A DNA stretch of 64,000 nt, taken from assembly GCF_900102685.1 (NCBI RefSeq), contig NZ_FMZA01000002.1:62001-126000 (forward strand), written 5' to 3'. The position numbers and the translations under genes are program-made. Below, piece by piece: positions 32,740 to 40,024 of this stretch. A model generated the notes under the pieces. It was not told the origin of the DNA and made no database searches. It worked only from the letters and a program-made list of their open reading frames with translations. The DNA comes from Melghirimyces thermohalophilus (lineage in GTDB: Bacteria; Bacillota; Bacilli; Thermoactinomycetales; DSM-45169). Every line of letters begins with the position of its first letter. The first letter of the stretch is position 1.

Positions 32740-33264
32740 ATGCAAAAAATGAACAAACTGATAAAAGCGAGTCTCTTGACTGCTGCTTTTGCACTGGTAG
32801 GGACGACTGCACCGCTGGCGGGACAAGCTGATGCCGCTCCGGCCGCACAAGTTGCCGATCAGGAGCAATCGGCTGCTGAGAGTTTTGGCGACAAAATTAT
32901 TGAAACCGGTGAAAAGTACATGGGTGTTCCCTATAAGTTGGGGGCGGAATATCCCGAGAGCGGAAAATTTGACTGCTCTTCCTTCACTCAATATGTGTTC
33001 GCCAAAAATGGAGTAAAGCTTCCGCGCACGGCAGAACCCCAGTCCAAAGTCGGAAAGGAAGTTCCCCGCAGCCAGCTGCAAAAAGGGGATCTGGTCTTCT
33101 TTAAACTGAAAGGGAAAGAACACCTGGGTATTGAACACGTGGGGATCTATGCCGGAGACGGCAAGCTTCTTCACACCTGGGGCCCTGGCGGTGTCCGCTA
33201 TGACGAGATGAGCGATCGCTGGTTGGATTGGGGCTTTGTTAAGGCGACTCGGGTACAACCGTAA
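32740..33264 (+). CDS. Secreted NlpC/P60 peptidoglycan endopeptidase
   Basis: The 174-residue protein has a signal peptide (cleavage after GQADA) and one C-terminal NlpC/P60 domain. The catalytic triad is visible: Cys79 in FDCSSFTQYVF, His133 in EHVGIYAG, and His145 in KLLHTWG. No LysM or SH3 binding domain is present, so binding to the wall must rest on the catalytic domain or the Ala/Gln-rich linker. These enzymes cut gamma-D-Glu-diaminopimelate bonds in peptide stems. AAAGGAGG precedes the ATG and a terminator follows. Confidence 0.92.
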   Translation: MQKMNKLIKASLLTAAFALVGTTAPLAGQADAAPAAQVADQEQSAAESFGDKIIETGEKYMGVPYKLGAEYPESGKFDCSSFTQYVFAKNGVKLPRTAEPQSKVGKEVPRSQLQKGDLVFFKLKGKEHLGIEHVGIYAGDGKLLHTWGPGGVRYDEMSDRWLDWGFVKATRVQP

Positions 33265-33280
33265 ACGGTTTTCTTCCTTC

Positions 33281-33315
33281 CCCTTGTTCCATGTTGGAAC
33301 AAGGGCTTTTTATTT
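33281..33315 (+). terminator. Intrinsic terminator
   Basis: CCCTTGTTCCA / TGGAACAAGGG hairpin then CTTTTTATTT. Confidence 0.88.
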
Positions 33316-33394
33316 GGCTTGTGGATTCGTCCATACCAAATGGCGGGTCGTCTCATAGCATATGGAGATAGAACCGGAAGGGGAGGAAGAGATT

Positions 33395-33778
33395 TTGGAG
33401 CGCCTTATGTGCAAAGGAAAAATCCATCGAGCTCGTGTGACAACAGCGGACCTGGAGTACGAAGGCAGCATCAGCATTGATACCCGGCTGATGCGGGCCG
33501 CTGATATTTGGCCCTTCGAGATGGTGCAGGTTACCAGCCTCCAAAACTCAATCCGGTGGAAAACCTACGCCATTCCCTCGGAGAAGGAAGGGGAGATTGG
33601 GTTGAACGGTCCGCCGGCAAGATTGTTCCGTCCCGGCGACCAGGTAGTGATCCTCAGCTTGGCCATGGTGGAGGAAGAGGAGTTGAAGGAGTTGGAGCCG
33701 CGAGTGGTGTTGGTGGATGGTGATAACCGGATTGTCGAAGTTATTCGGAAAAACCAAATGATTAAAGGATGGGAATGA
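33395..33778 (+). CDS. panD: Aspartate 1-decarboxylase proenzyme
   Basis: TTG at 33395 lies 8 nt after GGGGAGG and gives MERLMCKGKIHRARVTTADL, aligning with the PanD N-terminus (M-x-R-x-M-x-x-x-K-x-H-R). The self-cleavage site is Gly24-Ser25 in YEGSISID, the exact family position; Ser25 becomes the pyruvoyl cofactor. Longer frames upstream add acidic sequence not found in the family. It makes beta-alanine for pantothenate and coenzyme A. panB and panC are not next to it. Instead the YheC/YheD gene starts 1 nt after its stop, an unusual pairing. Confidence 0.94.
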   Translation: MERLMCKGKIHRARVTTADLEYEGSISIDTRLMRAADIWPFEMVQVTSLQNSIRWKTYAIPSEKEGEIGLNGPPARLFRPGDQVVILSLAMVEEEELKELEPRVVLVDGDNRIVEVIRKNQMIKGWE

Positions 33779-33779
33779 G

Positions 33780-34502
33780 ATGGCGAAAAAAGGGTACAAG
33801 TACCGGGTGCACCAGAAATTGATGAAGGATCCGGTGTTGGCGAAGAGCTTACCGGAGACGTGGTGGCTGGATAAGGAAAATCTGTTGACCATGTTGGATC
33901 GGCATGGAGGAGTGATTGTCAAACCCTCAGGCGGGACTGGCGGATACGGAATCATTCAGGTGAAACAGGTGGGGATGAACACCTATGAGATCCACCGGGG
34001 GACTCGGAGGCAATCGGCCAGCCGCAAAGCGGTATATGATCGGGTACGGTCGATGACTGGTCACCGTACGCTTTACATGGTGCAACAACGCATTCCTTTG
34101 ATGGCTGTAGGGGGGCGACCGGTCGACGTCCGGGTGATGGTGCAACGGCGTCGGCAAACGCCATGGAGGGTGACGGGTCATTTGGCCAAAGTGGCCGGCA
34201 AAGGACATGTGGTGACCAATGTGGCCCGCAGCAAAGGGTATGTGTTAACCGTTGCCCAGGCGGTTCGACACTCCGATATCCACAGTGCATCTGCGGAAGA
34301 AGTGATCCGAAAGTTGAATGACTTTTGCCTTCGGGCGGCCTGGCAGCTGGGCGGGGTGATTGTCGGTTTTGATATGGGAGTGGATAAATCCGGAAATGTC
34401 TGGATGATCGAGGCCAATCCTAAGCCGGCTTTATCCTTGTTTAAAAGGTTAAAAGACCCTTCGATGTATCGACAGATCGTCAGCTATCCCCGTCCTTATT
34501 GA
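33780..34502 (+). CDS. YheC/YheD-family spore-coat-associated ATP-grasp protein
   Basis: A 240-residue ATP-grasp protein. GGVIVKPSGGTGGYGIIQV provides the nucleotide-binding Lys and Gly-rich loop, YMVQQRIPLMAVGGRPVDVRVMVQ the following strands, and VIVGFDMGVDKSGNVWMIEANPKPALSLF the C-terminal metal-binding Glu and Asn. B. subtilis YheC and YheD localise to the forespore surface. ATP-grasp enzymes join carboxylates to amines or thiols; the substrate here is unknown. It starts at the panD stop, so translation is probably coupled. Confidence 0.87.
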   Translation: MAKKGYKYRVHQKLMKDPVLAKSLPETWWLDKENLLTMLDRHGGVIVKPSGGTGGYGIIQVKQVGMNTYEIHRGTRRQSASRKAVYDRVRSMTGHRTLYMVQQRIPLMAVGGRPVDVRVMVQRRRQTPWRVTGHLAKVAGKGHVVTNVARSKGYVLTVAQAVRHSDIHSASAEEVIRKLNDFCLRAAWQLGGVIVGFDMGVDKSGNVWMIEANPKPALSLFKRLKDPSMYRQIVSYPRPY

Positions 34503-34691
34503 TCCGGCTTTAAGTATATGTAGTTTAGGCTGTATATTCCTTCACCCAGTGGTAAGAGCATAGTCTATTTGGACAGTTCTGCTTGATCGGTGTGTTTTGT
34601 TGTTTCTAAAGTGGTAAGATGGTATTGATCTGTTAAGAAGGCCGATAAACACCACAACAGGTTTGAAGCGGACGGGAGGAGGCCTGGGACG

Positions 34692-35471
34692 TTGAAGCGA
34701 GGTTGGATGATCTTCCTGTCGGTCACCCTCTTTTTGTCCGGGTGTTTCCCGAACGAAAAGCAACAGGAGATCGTGGTGTTGGCGGCATCCAGTCTGTCCG
34801 GTGCCCTGGCCGAATTGGAACGGGTATATGAAGAGGAATATCCGGAACAGGAGCTGTCGATTAGTTACGCCGCATCCGGAAAACTCCGGCAACAGATTGA
34901 GCGAGGGGCCCCGGCCGATCTCTTCCTATCTGCGGGGGATCGGGAGATGGACAAGCTGGAGGAAAAAGGGCAGATATTGGCGGAGACCCGCACCCAATTG
35001 CTGACGAACCAGTTGATGTTGATCGTGCCGAAGGGGGACAGCCCGATTGAGGGGTTGGCGGACTTGCGTCCAGAGGCGGTAAACAGGCTGGCGATGGGAG
35101 ATCCTCAGACTGTACCTGCCGGCCGCTATGCCCGGGAGTTTTTAACGGAGACTCGCCGGTGGCAGGGGTTGAAATCAAAAATGGTGTTTGCTACCCATGT
35201 GCGGCAGGTTGTTGCCTACGTGGAGTCGGGTAACGCTGACGCCGGGTTGGTATACCGAAGCGACCTCAAGAAATCGGAAGGGGTAAAGGCGGTGGCAATC
35301 ATTCCCTCTCACCTCCATACTCCTATTGTATACACGGGTGCGGTGACCGAGGGGGCCAACCGTTCGAAACAAGCGGAGCATTTTTTGCGTTGGCTGAAGG
35401 GGAAACAGGCAATCTCCATCTTTCAACGCTACGGTTTTGAAGAGGTGGCTGACACCAGCGATGATCGTTAA
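34692..35471 (+). CDS. modA: Molybdate ABC transporter substrate-binding lipoprotein
   Basis: TTG at 34692 follows GGGAGGAGG. The N-terminus is a lipoprotein signal with lipobox LSGC, Cys18 being the lipid attachment. The mature part has ModA features: VVLAASSLSGALAELERVYEEEYP (oxyanion-binding serines), YAASGKLRQQIERGAPADLFLSA, and a central GDPQTVPAGRYAREFL. It binds molybdate or tungstate outside the membrane. modB overlaps its end by 11 nt. Confidence 0.9.
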   Translation: MKRGWMIFLSVTLFLSGCFPNEKQQEIVVLAASSLSGALAELERVYEEEYPEQELSISYAASGKLRQQIERGAPADLFLSAGDREMDKLEEKGQILAETRTQLLTNQLMLIVPKGDSPIEGLADLRPEAVNRLAMGDPQTVPAGRYAREFLTETRRWQGLKSKMVFATHVRQVVAYVESGNADAGLVYRSDLKKSEGVKAVAIIPSHLHTPIVYTGAVTEGANRSKQAEHFLRWLKGKQAISIFQRYGFEEVADTSDDR

Positions 35472-36126
35472 CGATTTTTGGTCCCCAGTGCTTCTCAGTC
35501 TCCGGGTGACGGTGGTGGCTACGCTCCTCTCGTTCCCTGTCGCCGTCAGTGTGGCCTGGATGATGACGGGCCGACGTTTCAAAGGCAAAGCAGTACTGGA
35601 AACTGCCTTGATGTTGCCTTTGGTGCTTCCGCCTTCTGTGATCGGGTTTGGGCTTTTGGCGCTGTTGGGAAGACGCGGTTGGCTGGGACAGCTCGTGGAG
35701 AGTTTATGGGGTCAGCAATTGGTGTTTACCTGGTGGGCGGCTGTGTTCGCTGCAGCTGTTGTCGCTTTCCCGCTGATGTATCAGACGGTGCGAACCGGAC
35801 TGGAACAGGTGGATCGTGAACTGTTGGAGGCAGCTCAGGTGATGGGGGCCGGGCCGTGGCAATTGGCGCAGAGGGTGATGTTTCCCCTCGCCTGGCGGTC
35901 CCTGCTGACGGGATATACCCTGGGCTTTGCCCGGGGGTTGGGGGAATTTGGAGCCACCTTGATGGTAGCTGGAAACATCCCGGGTAAAACCCAAACGGTA
36001 CCGACGGCGATTTACCTCGCGGTGGACGCCGGCGATTGGAGTCAAGCGGGAGCTTGGGTGGCCACTGTGGTTTGGGTCTCCTTCTGCTTGCTGGCCGTGA
36101 GCCAGTGGCTCCGTTCCCGTGATTGA
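35461..36126 (+). CDS. modB: Molybdate ABC transporter permease
   Basis: ATG at 35461 overlaps the modA stop; a TTG 24 nt upstream is possible but would add only a short basic segment. The protein of about 221 residues has five to six membrane helices and the permease coupling loop EAAQVMGAGPWQLAQRVMFPLA, plus LGEFGATLMVAGNIPGKTQTVPTAIYLAV typical of ModB. The ATPase gene modC does not follow; the next gene is on the opposite strand. The transporter must borrow an ATPase encoded elsewhere, or modC has been lost. Confidence 0.9.
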   Translation: MIVNDFWSPVLLSLRVTVVATLLSFPVAVSVAWMMTGRRFKGKAVLETALMLPLVLPPSVIGFGLLALLGRRGWLGQLVESLWGQQLVFTWWAAVFAAAVVAFPLMYQTVRTGLEQVDRELLEAAQVMGAGPWQLAQRVMFPLAWRSLLTGYTLGFARGLGEFGATLMVAGNIPGKTQTVPTAIYLAVDAGDWSQAGAWVATVVWVSFCLLAVSQWLRSRD

Positions 36127-36147
36127 GGGAAGAGCGGATACACAAAA

Positions 36148-36172
36148 GGAGAGGCTGCCGCCTCTCCAATCA
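36148..36172 (-). terminator. Terminator of the 33-residue peptide gene (minus strand)
   Basis: GGAGAGGC / GCCTCTCC hairpin with a 4-nt loop; on the minus strand TTTTGTG follows. It also lies just after modB, but has no T run on that side. Confidence 0.6.
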
Positions 36173-36176
36173 TTGC

Positions 36177-36278
36177 TCAGCCGAACACCTTAAGCCCTCC
36201 CAAGAGCAGGAGCAATAAAGCCAAACCCAGCAAAATGATCAAATAGATATTGGCCCCCAGTTGCTTCAACCAGTTCAA
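36177..36278 (-). CDS. 33-residue hydrophobic peptide
   Basis: A TTG at 36278 lies 6 nt after GGGGGAG and opens MNWLKQLGANIYLIILLGLA then LLLLLLGGLKVFG. One helix of about 20 residues with short polar ends. A terminator follows 10 bp after the stop, giving a complete small expression unit between modB and the RodZ-like gene. The size and shape recall single-helix regulatory or spore membrane peptides, but no family is recognised. Confidence 0.55.
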   Translation of the reverse strand: MNWLKQLGANIYLIILLGLALLLLLLGGLKVFG

Positions 36279-36352
36279 GCAGGACTCCCCCTTATGTTAC
36301 GGATTGCAACTTGAATTTCCATCCGGGTCTATTTTATACTAGCTTACCAGTC

Positions 36353-36375
36353 CCCACTGGAACCTTCCAGTGTGG
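36353..36375. promoter_or_regulatory. Inverted repeat, possible operator
   Basis: CACTGGAA (36355-36362) and TTCCAGTG (36365-36372) form a perfect 8-bp inverted repeat around 2 nt, with further G/C pairs outside. No T run follows, so an operator is more likely than a terminator. It lies about 80 bp before the RodZ-like gene. Confidence 0.45.
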
Positions 36376-36449
36376 AAAAATGACCAAAAAAGATAATGAA
36401 ATGATTGATAGATTCCACATCACCTAAGATCTAAACGGAGGTGATCCGT

Positions 36450-37817
36450 GTGTGGGTGGAGATCGGAAACCAGCTGCGGCAAGCCCGGAAAGAGGCGGGG
36501 TTGTCACTGGAGGATCTGAGGGATCAGACCCAGATCGATTCAGTCACCCTGAAAAGGTTGGAAAGCGGCGAATTCGACAAGATTTCCAGTCCTTTCTACG
36601 TTCGTTCTCATATTCGAACCTATGCCAAACAGGTGGGACTGGAGCCGACGTATCTGCTGAAAAAATACCGTCCGATACCTGATAGTGCTGGACAGGAGTC
36701 CACGGATTCCGGAGCAGGTGCCGTTAGTCAACAGACATCCACCTACCGGCCCACGCCGCCCCATACGGAGGTTCAGCAGACATCGTCCCGGGAGTCGAGG
36801 CCGGAGTCGACGGGTCCACTGCCACCAACATATGAAGGCGGAGTGAACGGGAGTTATGATCCGTATCGGACAGCCTATTCGGAACCTAACGAGGAGACCG
36901 CTGTTGCCAGTGAAACGGATCCAGCAGAGGAGGCGCTCCCTTCCCGATCTCGGTCCCAGAAAAAACGCCTGTCGCTGACCCAAACGCTGAAATTGCCGGC
37001 TCTTAAGAAGAAAGGGGATCAAAGGGGGCGAATGGAGGCGGATCCTGGGGTGGAAGCTCAAGAAGGTGCCTTTTCGCCAGGGGAGGAGATGCCCGTTCCG
37101 GAAGCCGGCCTTCCATCCCGCTTGAGCTCCGGGAAGCCCCGAAATCATCAGGGACAAGCCTCAGAAGTTTTTTCCGACTACGGCGGACACGAGTCGTTTC
37201 AGGCGGAAGGGTCGCGGTCTCTATTTCCAGAAGAAAATGGAGAACCGGTGGAGGGTGCCGGTGAGGGTGGCCTGTCTCGGATGAAACGGCGCACCCGTAC
37301 CAGCGGTACCCGTCGCAAAAAAGGCTGGTCTTTTCCTAATAAATGGGTGGTCCGTGTTTCTGTCATCGCAGCCATTCTGTTGATCCCAATGACGGTTTGG
37401 GCCTACAGCAATATCGTGGGAAATCCCTCGGAAGCTGAACAAAACGCAGCGGGAAAAGGCACTGACGAAGTGCAGGCCACCACAGCCGACGGCTCTGCGC
37501 AGGTGGATCTCATTCCGGTCAATCAAGAGGGCAACATCGGGGAATACAAGTTGAGCGAGCCGAGTGCTGTCCACCTTCAGTTTAAAGGGAAGGGGACCAG
37601 TTGGATCCAAATTCGTGAAACCAAGGAGCAGAACGGTGGATACGTAAAAGACGTGACGCTCAAATCAGGGGAGAGTTTCCCTTTTAAGCAGCCGAAAAGC
37701 GTCAACACGGACCTTTGGATCAGCATTGGCTCACCGGATCAGGTGGAAGTGACCGTCAACGGAGAACCGATAGATCCCAAAAAGACGATTCACATCATCA
37801 AAAACAACAATAATTAA
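36450..37817 (+). CDS. RodZ-like protein: HTH, membrane helix, DUF4115
   Basis: GTG at 36450 lies 6 nt after CGGAGG. Residues 1-75 form an Xre-type HTH of the RodZ kind (IGNQLRQARKEAGLSLEDLRDQTQI, LKRLESGEFDKI, FYVRSHIRTYAKQVGLEPTYLLKKY). A long Pro/Ser/Glu-rich disordered segment follows (about 76-285). The membrane helix is near 295-317 (WVVRVSVIAAILLIPMTVWAY), and the C-terminus is a DUF4115 beta domain (VHLQFKGKGTSWIQIRETKE, LKSGESFPFKQPKSVNTDLWISIGSPDQVEVTVNG). RodZ links MreB to the elongation machinery; this cytoplasmic linker is longer than in B. subtilis YmfM. pgsA, which often follows this gene, is not here. Confidence 0.85.
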   Translation: MWVEIGNQLRQARKEAGLSLEDLRDQTQIDSVTLKRLESGEFDKISSPFYVRSHIRTYAKQVGLEPTYLLKKYRPIPDSAGQESTDSGAGAVSQQTSTYRPTPPHTEVQQTSSRESRPESTGPLPPTYEGGVNGSYDPYRTAYSEPNEETAVASETDPAEEALPSRSRSQKKRLSLTQTLKLPALKKKGDQRGRMEADPGVEAQEGAFSPGEEMPVPEAGLPSRLSSGKPRNHQGQASEVFSDYGGHESFQAEGSRSLFPEENGEPVEGAGEGGLSRMKRRTRTSGTRRKKGWSFPNKWVVRVSVIAAILLIPMTVWAYSNIVGNPSEAEQNAAGKGTDEVQATTADGSAQVDLIPVNQEGNIGEYKLSEPSAVHLQFKGKGTSWIQIRETKEQNGGYVKDVTLKSGESFPFKQPKSVNTDLWISIGSPDQVEVTVNGEPIDPKKTIHIIKNNNN

Positions 37818-37833
37818 ACCGGCAGGAGACAAG

Positions 37834-37870
37834 CACCCCGATCATGACACCGGTGGGGTGTATTTTTTTT
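37834..37870 (+). terminator. Intrinsic terminator
   Basis: CACCCC / GGGGTG arms with inner CG pairs, then TATTTTTTTT, after the RodZ-like gene. Confidence 0.75.
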
Positions 37871-38449
37871 GGTCGGTTTATCTGTTTACTCTCTCATAAC
37901 AAAAACCTTCTCAGCGTAATGCTACAAATTGAAGGCAGATTGAACAGTTTTGAAAGATAACGATCTCAACTCCCATCAACTTGCCCATGGTGCGGGGTAT
38001 CAAAAATAAGATAGAGGGCAGGTCAAATCGGTCCGGGCTTGGCGTCCCAGGAGCTTTTCGATACAATAACTGAAAATACGATTTTCTATATGTTTTAATA
38101 TCCGCTATGCGCATCGGCGAAGAGGATATATGGATCGGGATATCGAAGTGATTTGTGGGCTCACTGACGGAAAAACCTGTTTTTTTCTCGCCAAATCCGG
38201 CGTCATTTTGGTACAATTTAAGCGGCCCCATGGGAAAAATCTAAGTCTTCGGCGGTGCAAACCGTGAGCTGGTTTGCTGTGTGTTCCTTCCCCATGCTGG
38301 TCTCGGGCCTCTCAAAAAGGAGGTGATCGCGAATCGCCAGGAAACGTCCTTTCCCCGCCTGCCCCTTTCCCGGCAGGTCTCACATATAAACGGGTGGGGG
38401 TACGGGAGCGTTCTCATCCCGCCTCACCTCTAGAACAGGAGGGAACGGG
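37871..38449. other. Gene-free region and structured leader of the EamA gene
   Basis: No gene is supported in about 580 bp. TACAAT near 38212-38217 is a good -10. The following 230 nt would be leader RNA with several hairpins: GCAAACC / GGTTTGC, GGTGATCGC / GCGAATCGCC, GCCTGCC / GGCAGGT. A GGGTGG...CATCCCG element lies close to the start codon and resembles the end of a T box, but the TGGNACCGCG core is absent. No known riboswitch class is recognised. Confidence 0.4.
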
Positions 38450-39370
38450 ATGCGAACTGGAACCTTGTGGGTGGGTTTGGGTGCGTTTCTTTGGGGAACG
38501 GCCGGATTGGCTGGCAAAGTGTTGACCCTTCGCCATGGGATGGATCCTCTGGTGATCGGTGCATGGCGGCTTGCCGTCAGTGTGCCCTTCCTGATCGCGG
38601 CGGCGATGTGGGAAGCGAAGCAGACAGCTTCCCCGCCGCCAGGAAGGAGGGTCCGTTGGCACCTCCTTTTCGGGCTGGCCGTGGCCGGATACCAAGCGAG
38701 CTATTTTACCGCTGTCGATCGGACCCAGGTGGCTACGGCTACTATGCTGGCGGTTTGTACGGCACCGCTATTGGTAGCTGTTTTTGCTCGCGCTTTTCTG
38801 AGGGAACGGATTGGTCCCCATACGGGTGCAGCACTGGCTTCAGGGGTACTAGGTACCGTGCTTCTGATCGGAGTCGGGAGCTTTCAAGGACTAGCCCAAG
38901 TGCAGTATCTGTCAGGCAACCTGCTGGCGCTTTTTGCCGCCTGCTGTTACGCCGGTTACACTCTGGTCGGAAAGCACTTGTTGTCTGGTCTTCCCCCCTT
39001 TCGGGTGTTGGCGATTACGTTCACCCTCGGGGCGATCTTCCTTTCCCCCTTTCTCCAGTTACCGGAGCCTTCGCTTGAAGCCGGGTTATTGCTCCTCTAC
39101 GTGGGGTTGGTTCCGACCGCTCTCGCCTATCTGTTTTACATGTACGGATTGAAGCGGATCCCGGCGTCACGGGCTTCCGTTATCGCTTTGATGGAACCGC
39201 TCACCGCGGCTATCCTGGCAGTCTTTCTGTTGGGAGAAGGGTTGACGCCAGTGGGTTGGCTGGGAGCGGCACTCCTTTTGGCCTCCTTCGTTCTGGTTTC
39301 CGTCGGAGCCGAAAGAGGAGCCGGAGCCCATCAAAGCCGGGGTTTTGAAAGCGGGGTGGACGGGGAATAA
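38450..39370 (+). CDS. EamA/DMT-family transporter
   Basis: A 306-residue membrane protein with ten predicted helices in two EamA repeats. Repeat one starts LWVGLGAFLWGTAGLAGK; repeat two starts LSGNLLALFAACCYAGYTLVGKHL. VPTALAYLFYMYGLKRIPASRASVIALMEPLTAAILAVFLLGEGL is the typical family ending. AGGAGG precedes the ATG. DMT carriers export or exchange amino acids, purines or other metabolites; the substrate is not readable here. A long structured leader suggests RNA-level regulation. Confidence 0.9.
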   Translation: MRTGTLWVGLGAFLWGTAGLAGKVLTLRHGMDPLVIGAWRLAVSVPFLIAAAMWEAKQTASPPPGRRVRWHLLFGLAVAGYQASYFTAVDRTQVATATMLAVCTAPLLVAVFARAFLRERIGPHTGAALASGVLGTVLLIGVGSFQGLAQVQYLSGNLLALFAACCYAGYTLVGKHLLSGLPPFRVLAITFTLGAIFLSPFLQLPEPSLEAGLLLLYVGLVPTALAYLFYMYGLKRIPASRASVIALMEPLTAAILAVFLLGEGLTPVGWLGAALLLASFVLVSVGAERGAGAHQSRGFESGVDGE

Positions 39371-39476
39371 TACCGGTATCACCAAACCTGTCAAAGAGTT
39401 GGCTCGAGGAAAAGGATACAGGAGCTCCCGCCTGATAAAATGACAAAATGGATCAATATAAAAGGAGGCATTTCGT

Positions 39477-39710
39477 TTGGCCTTTGTTATCACATCTCCC
39501 TGTAAAGATGAAAAAGCGGCAGAATGTGTAGAAGTATGTCCGGTGGATTGCATCCACGGCGACGACGTCATGTACTATATCGATCCGGATACCTGCATCG
39601 AGTGTGGCGCCTGTGAACCGGTCTGCCCGGTGGAGGCGATCTACGAAGAAGAGATGGTGCCGGAAGAAGAGAAGGAGTACATCGAAATCAATGCCAATTT
39701 CTTTAAATGA
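39477..39710 (+). CDS. 7Fe-type ferredoxin
   Basis: TTG at 39477 lies after AAAGGAGG. The 77-residue acidic protein has eight cysteines. Cys9, Cys17 and Cys50 fit a [3Fe-4S] cluster; Cys21, Cys40, Cys43 and Cys46 fit a [4Fe-4S] cluster; Cys25 would be free. This is the spacing of Azotobacter FdI and Bacillus 7Fe ferredoxins. It is a low-potential electron carrier in the cytosol; partners are not adjacent. Confidence 0.94.
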   Translation: MAFVITSPCKDEKAAECVEVCPVDCIHGDDVMYYIDPDTCIECGACEPVCPVEAIYEEEMVPEEEKEYIEINANFFK

Positions 39711-39719
39711 ACAGAATGT

Positions 39720-39752
39720 AGCGGGTACATAAGTTGTGCCCGCTTTTATTTT
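39720..39752 (+). terminator. Intrinsic terminator of the ferredoxin gene
   Basis: AGCGGGTACA / TGTGCCCGCT hairpin followed by TTTATTTT. Confidence 0.85.
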
Positions 39753-39922
39753 GGCGTGATTTCTGGCAAATCCAAAAAGTAGATAGAAACCCCTTGACGG
39801 ATGCCCCGAGACAGATCAATAATATTATTTGCAAGGTTCTTACCGGACTCCTGAGGAGGCCGATAAACAAAACCATGAAAGTAGTGCAAGGGATCTGAAT
39901 TCGGCGAGTCCGGACTTACCTG

Positions 39923-39979
39923 TCCACATAATTATGGGGAGGTTTTTTTTACCCGGACAAATGAATGACCGTTCATTCA
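39923..39979 (+). promoter_or_regulatory. fad operon control region: terminator-like hairpin and FadR-type operator
   Basis: ACCTGTCC / GGGGAGGT with eight following T (about 39921-39952) looks like a terminator or attenuator in the leader. TGAATGACCGTTCATTCA (39962-39979) is an exact inverted repeat (TGAATGA - 4 nt - TCATTCA) matching the Bacillus FadR (TetR-family) site. FadR is released by long-chain acyl-CoA. The site lies 45 bp before the fadN start. Confidence 0.8.
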
Positions 39980-40024
39980 ACGAGATGTGAAGGGAAAGCC
40001 GTCCAACTGAGAGGAGGAGTACTT

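Noticed and set aside
38390-38430. T-box-like element GGGTGG...CATCCCG before the EamA gene
   Set aside because: The invariant TGGNACCGCG core is absent, no specifier stem could be placed, and there is no T run; kept only as an unclassified leader.
34640-39870. Shared 13-mer AGGCCGATAAACA before modA and fadN
   Set aside because: A 13-base match is expected several times by chance in 64 kb; flanking sequence is not shared.
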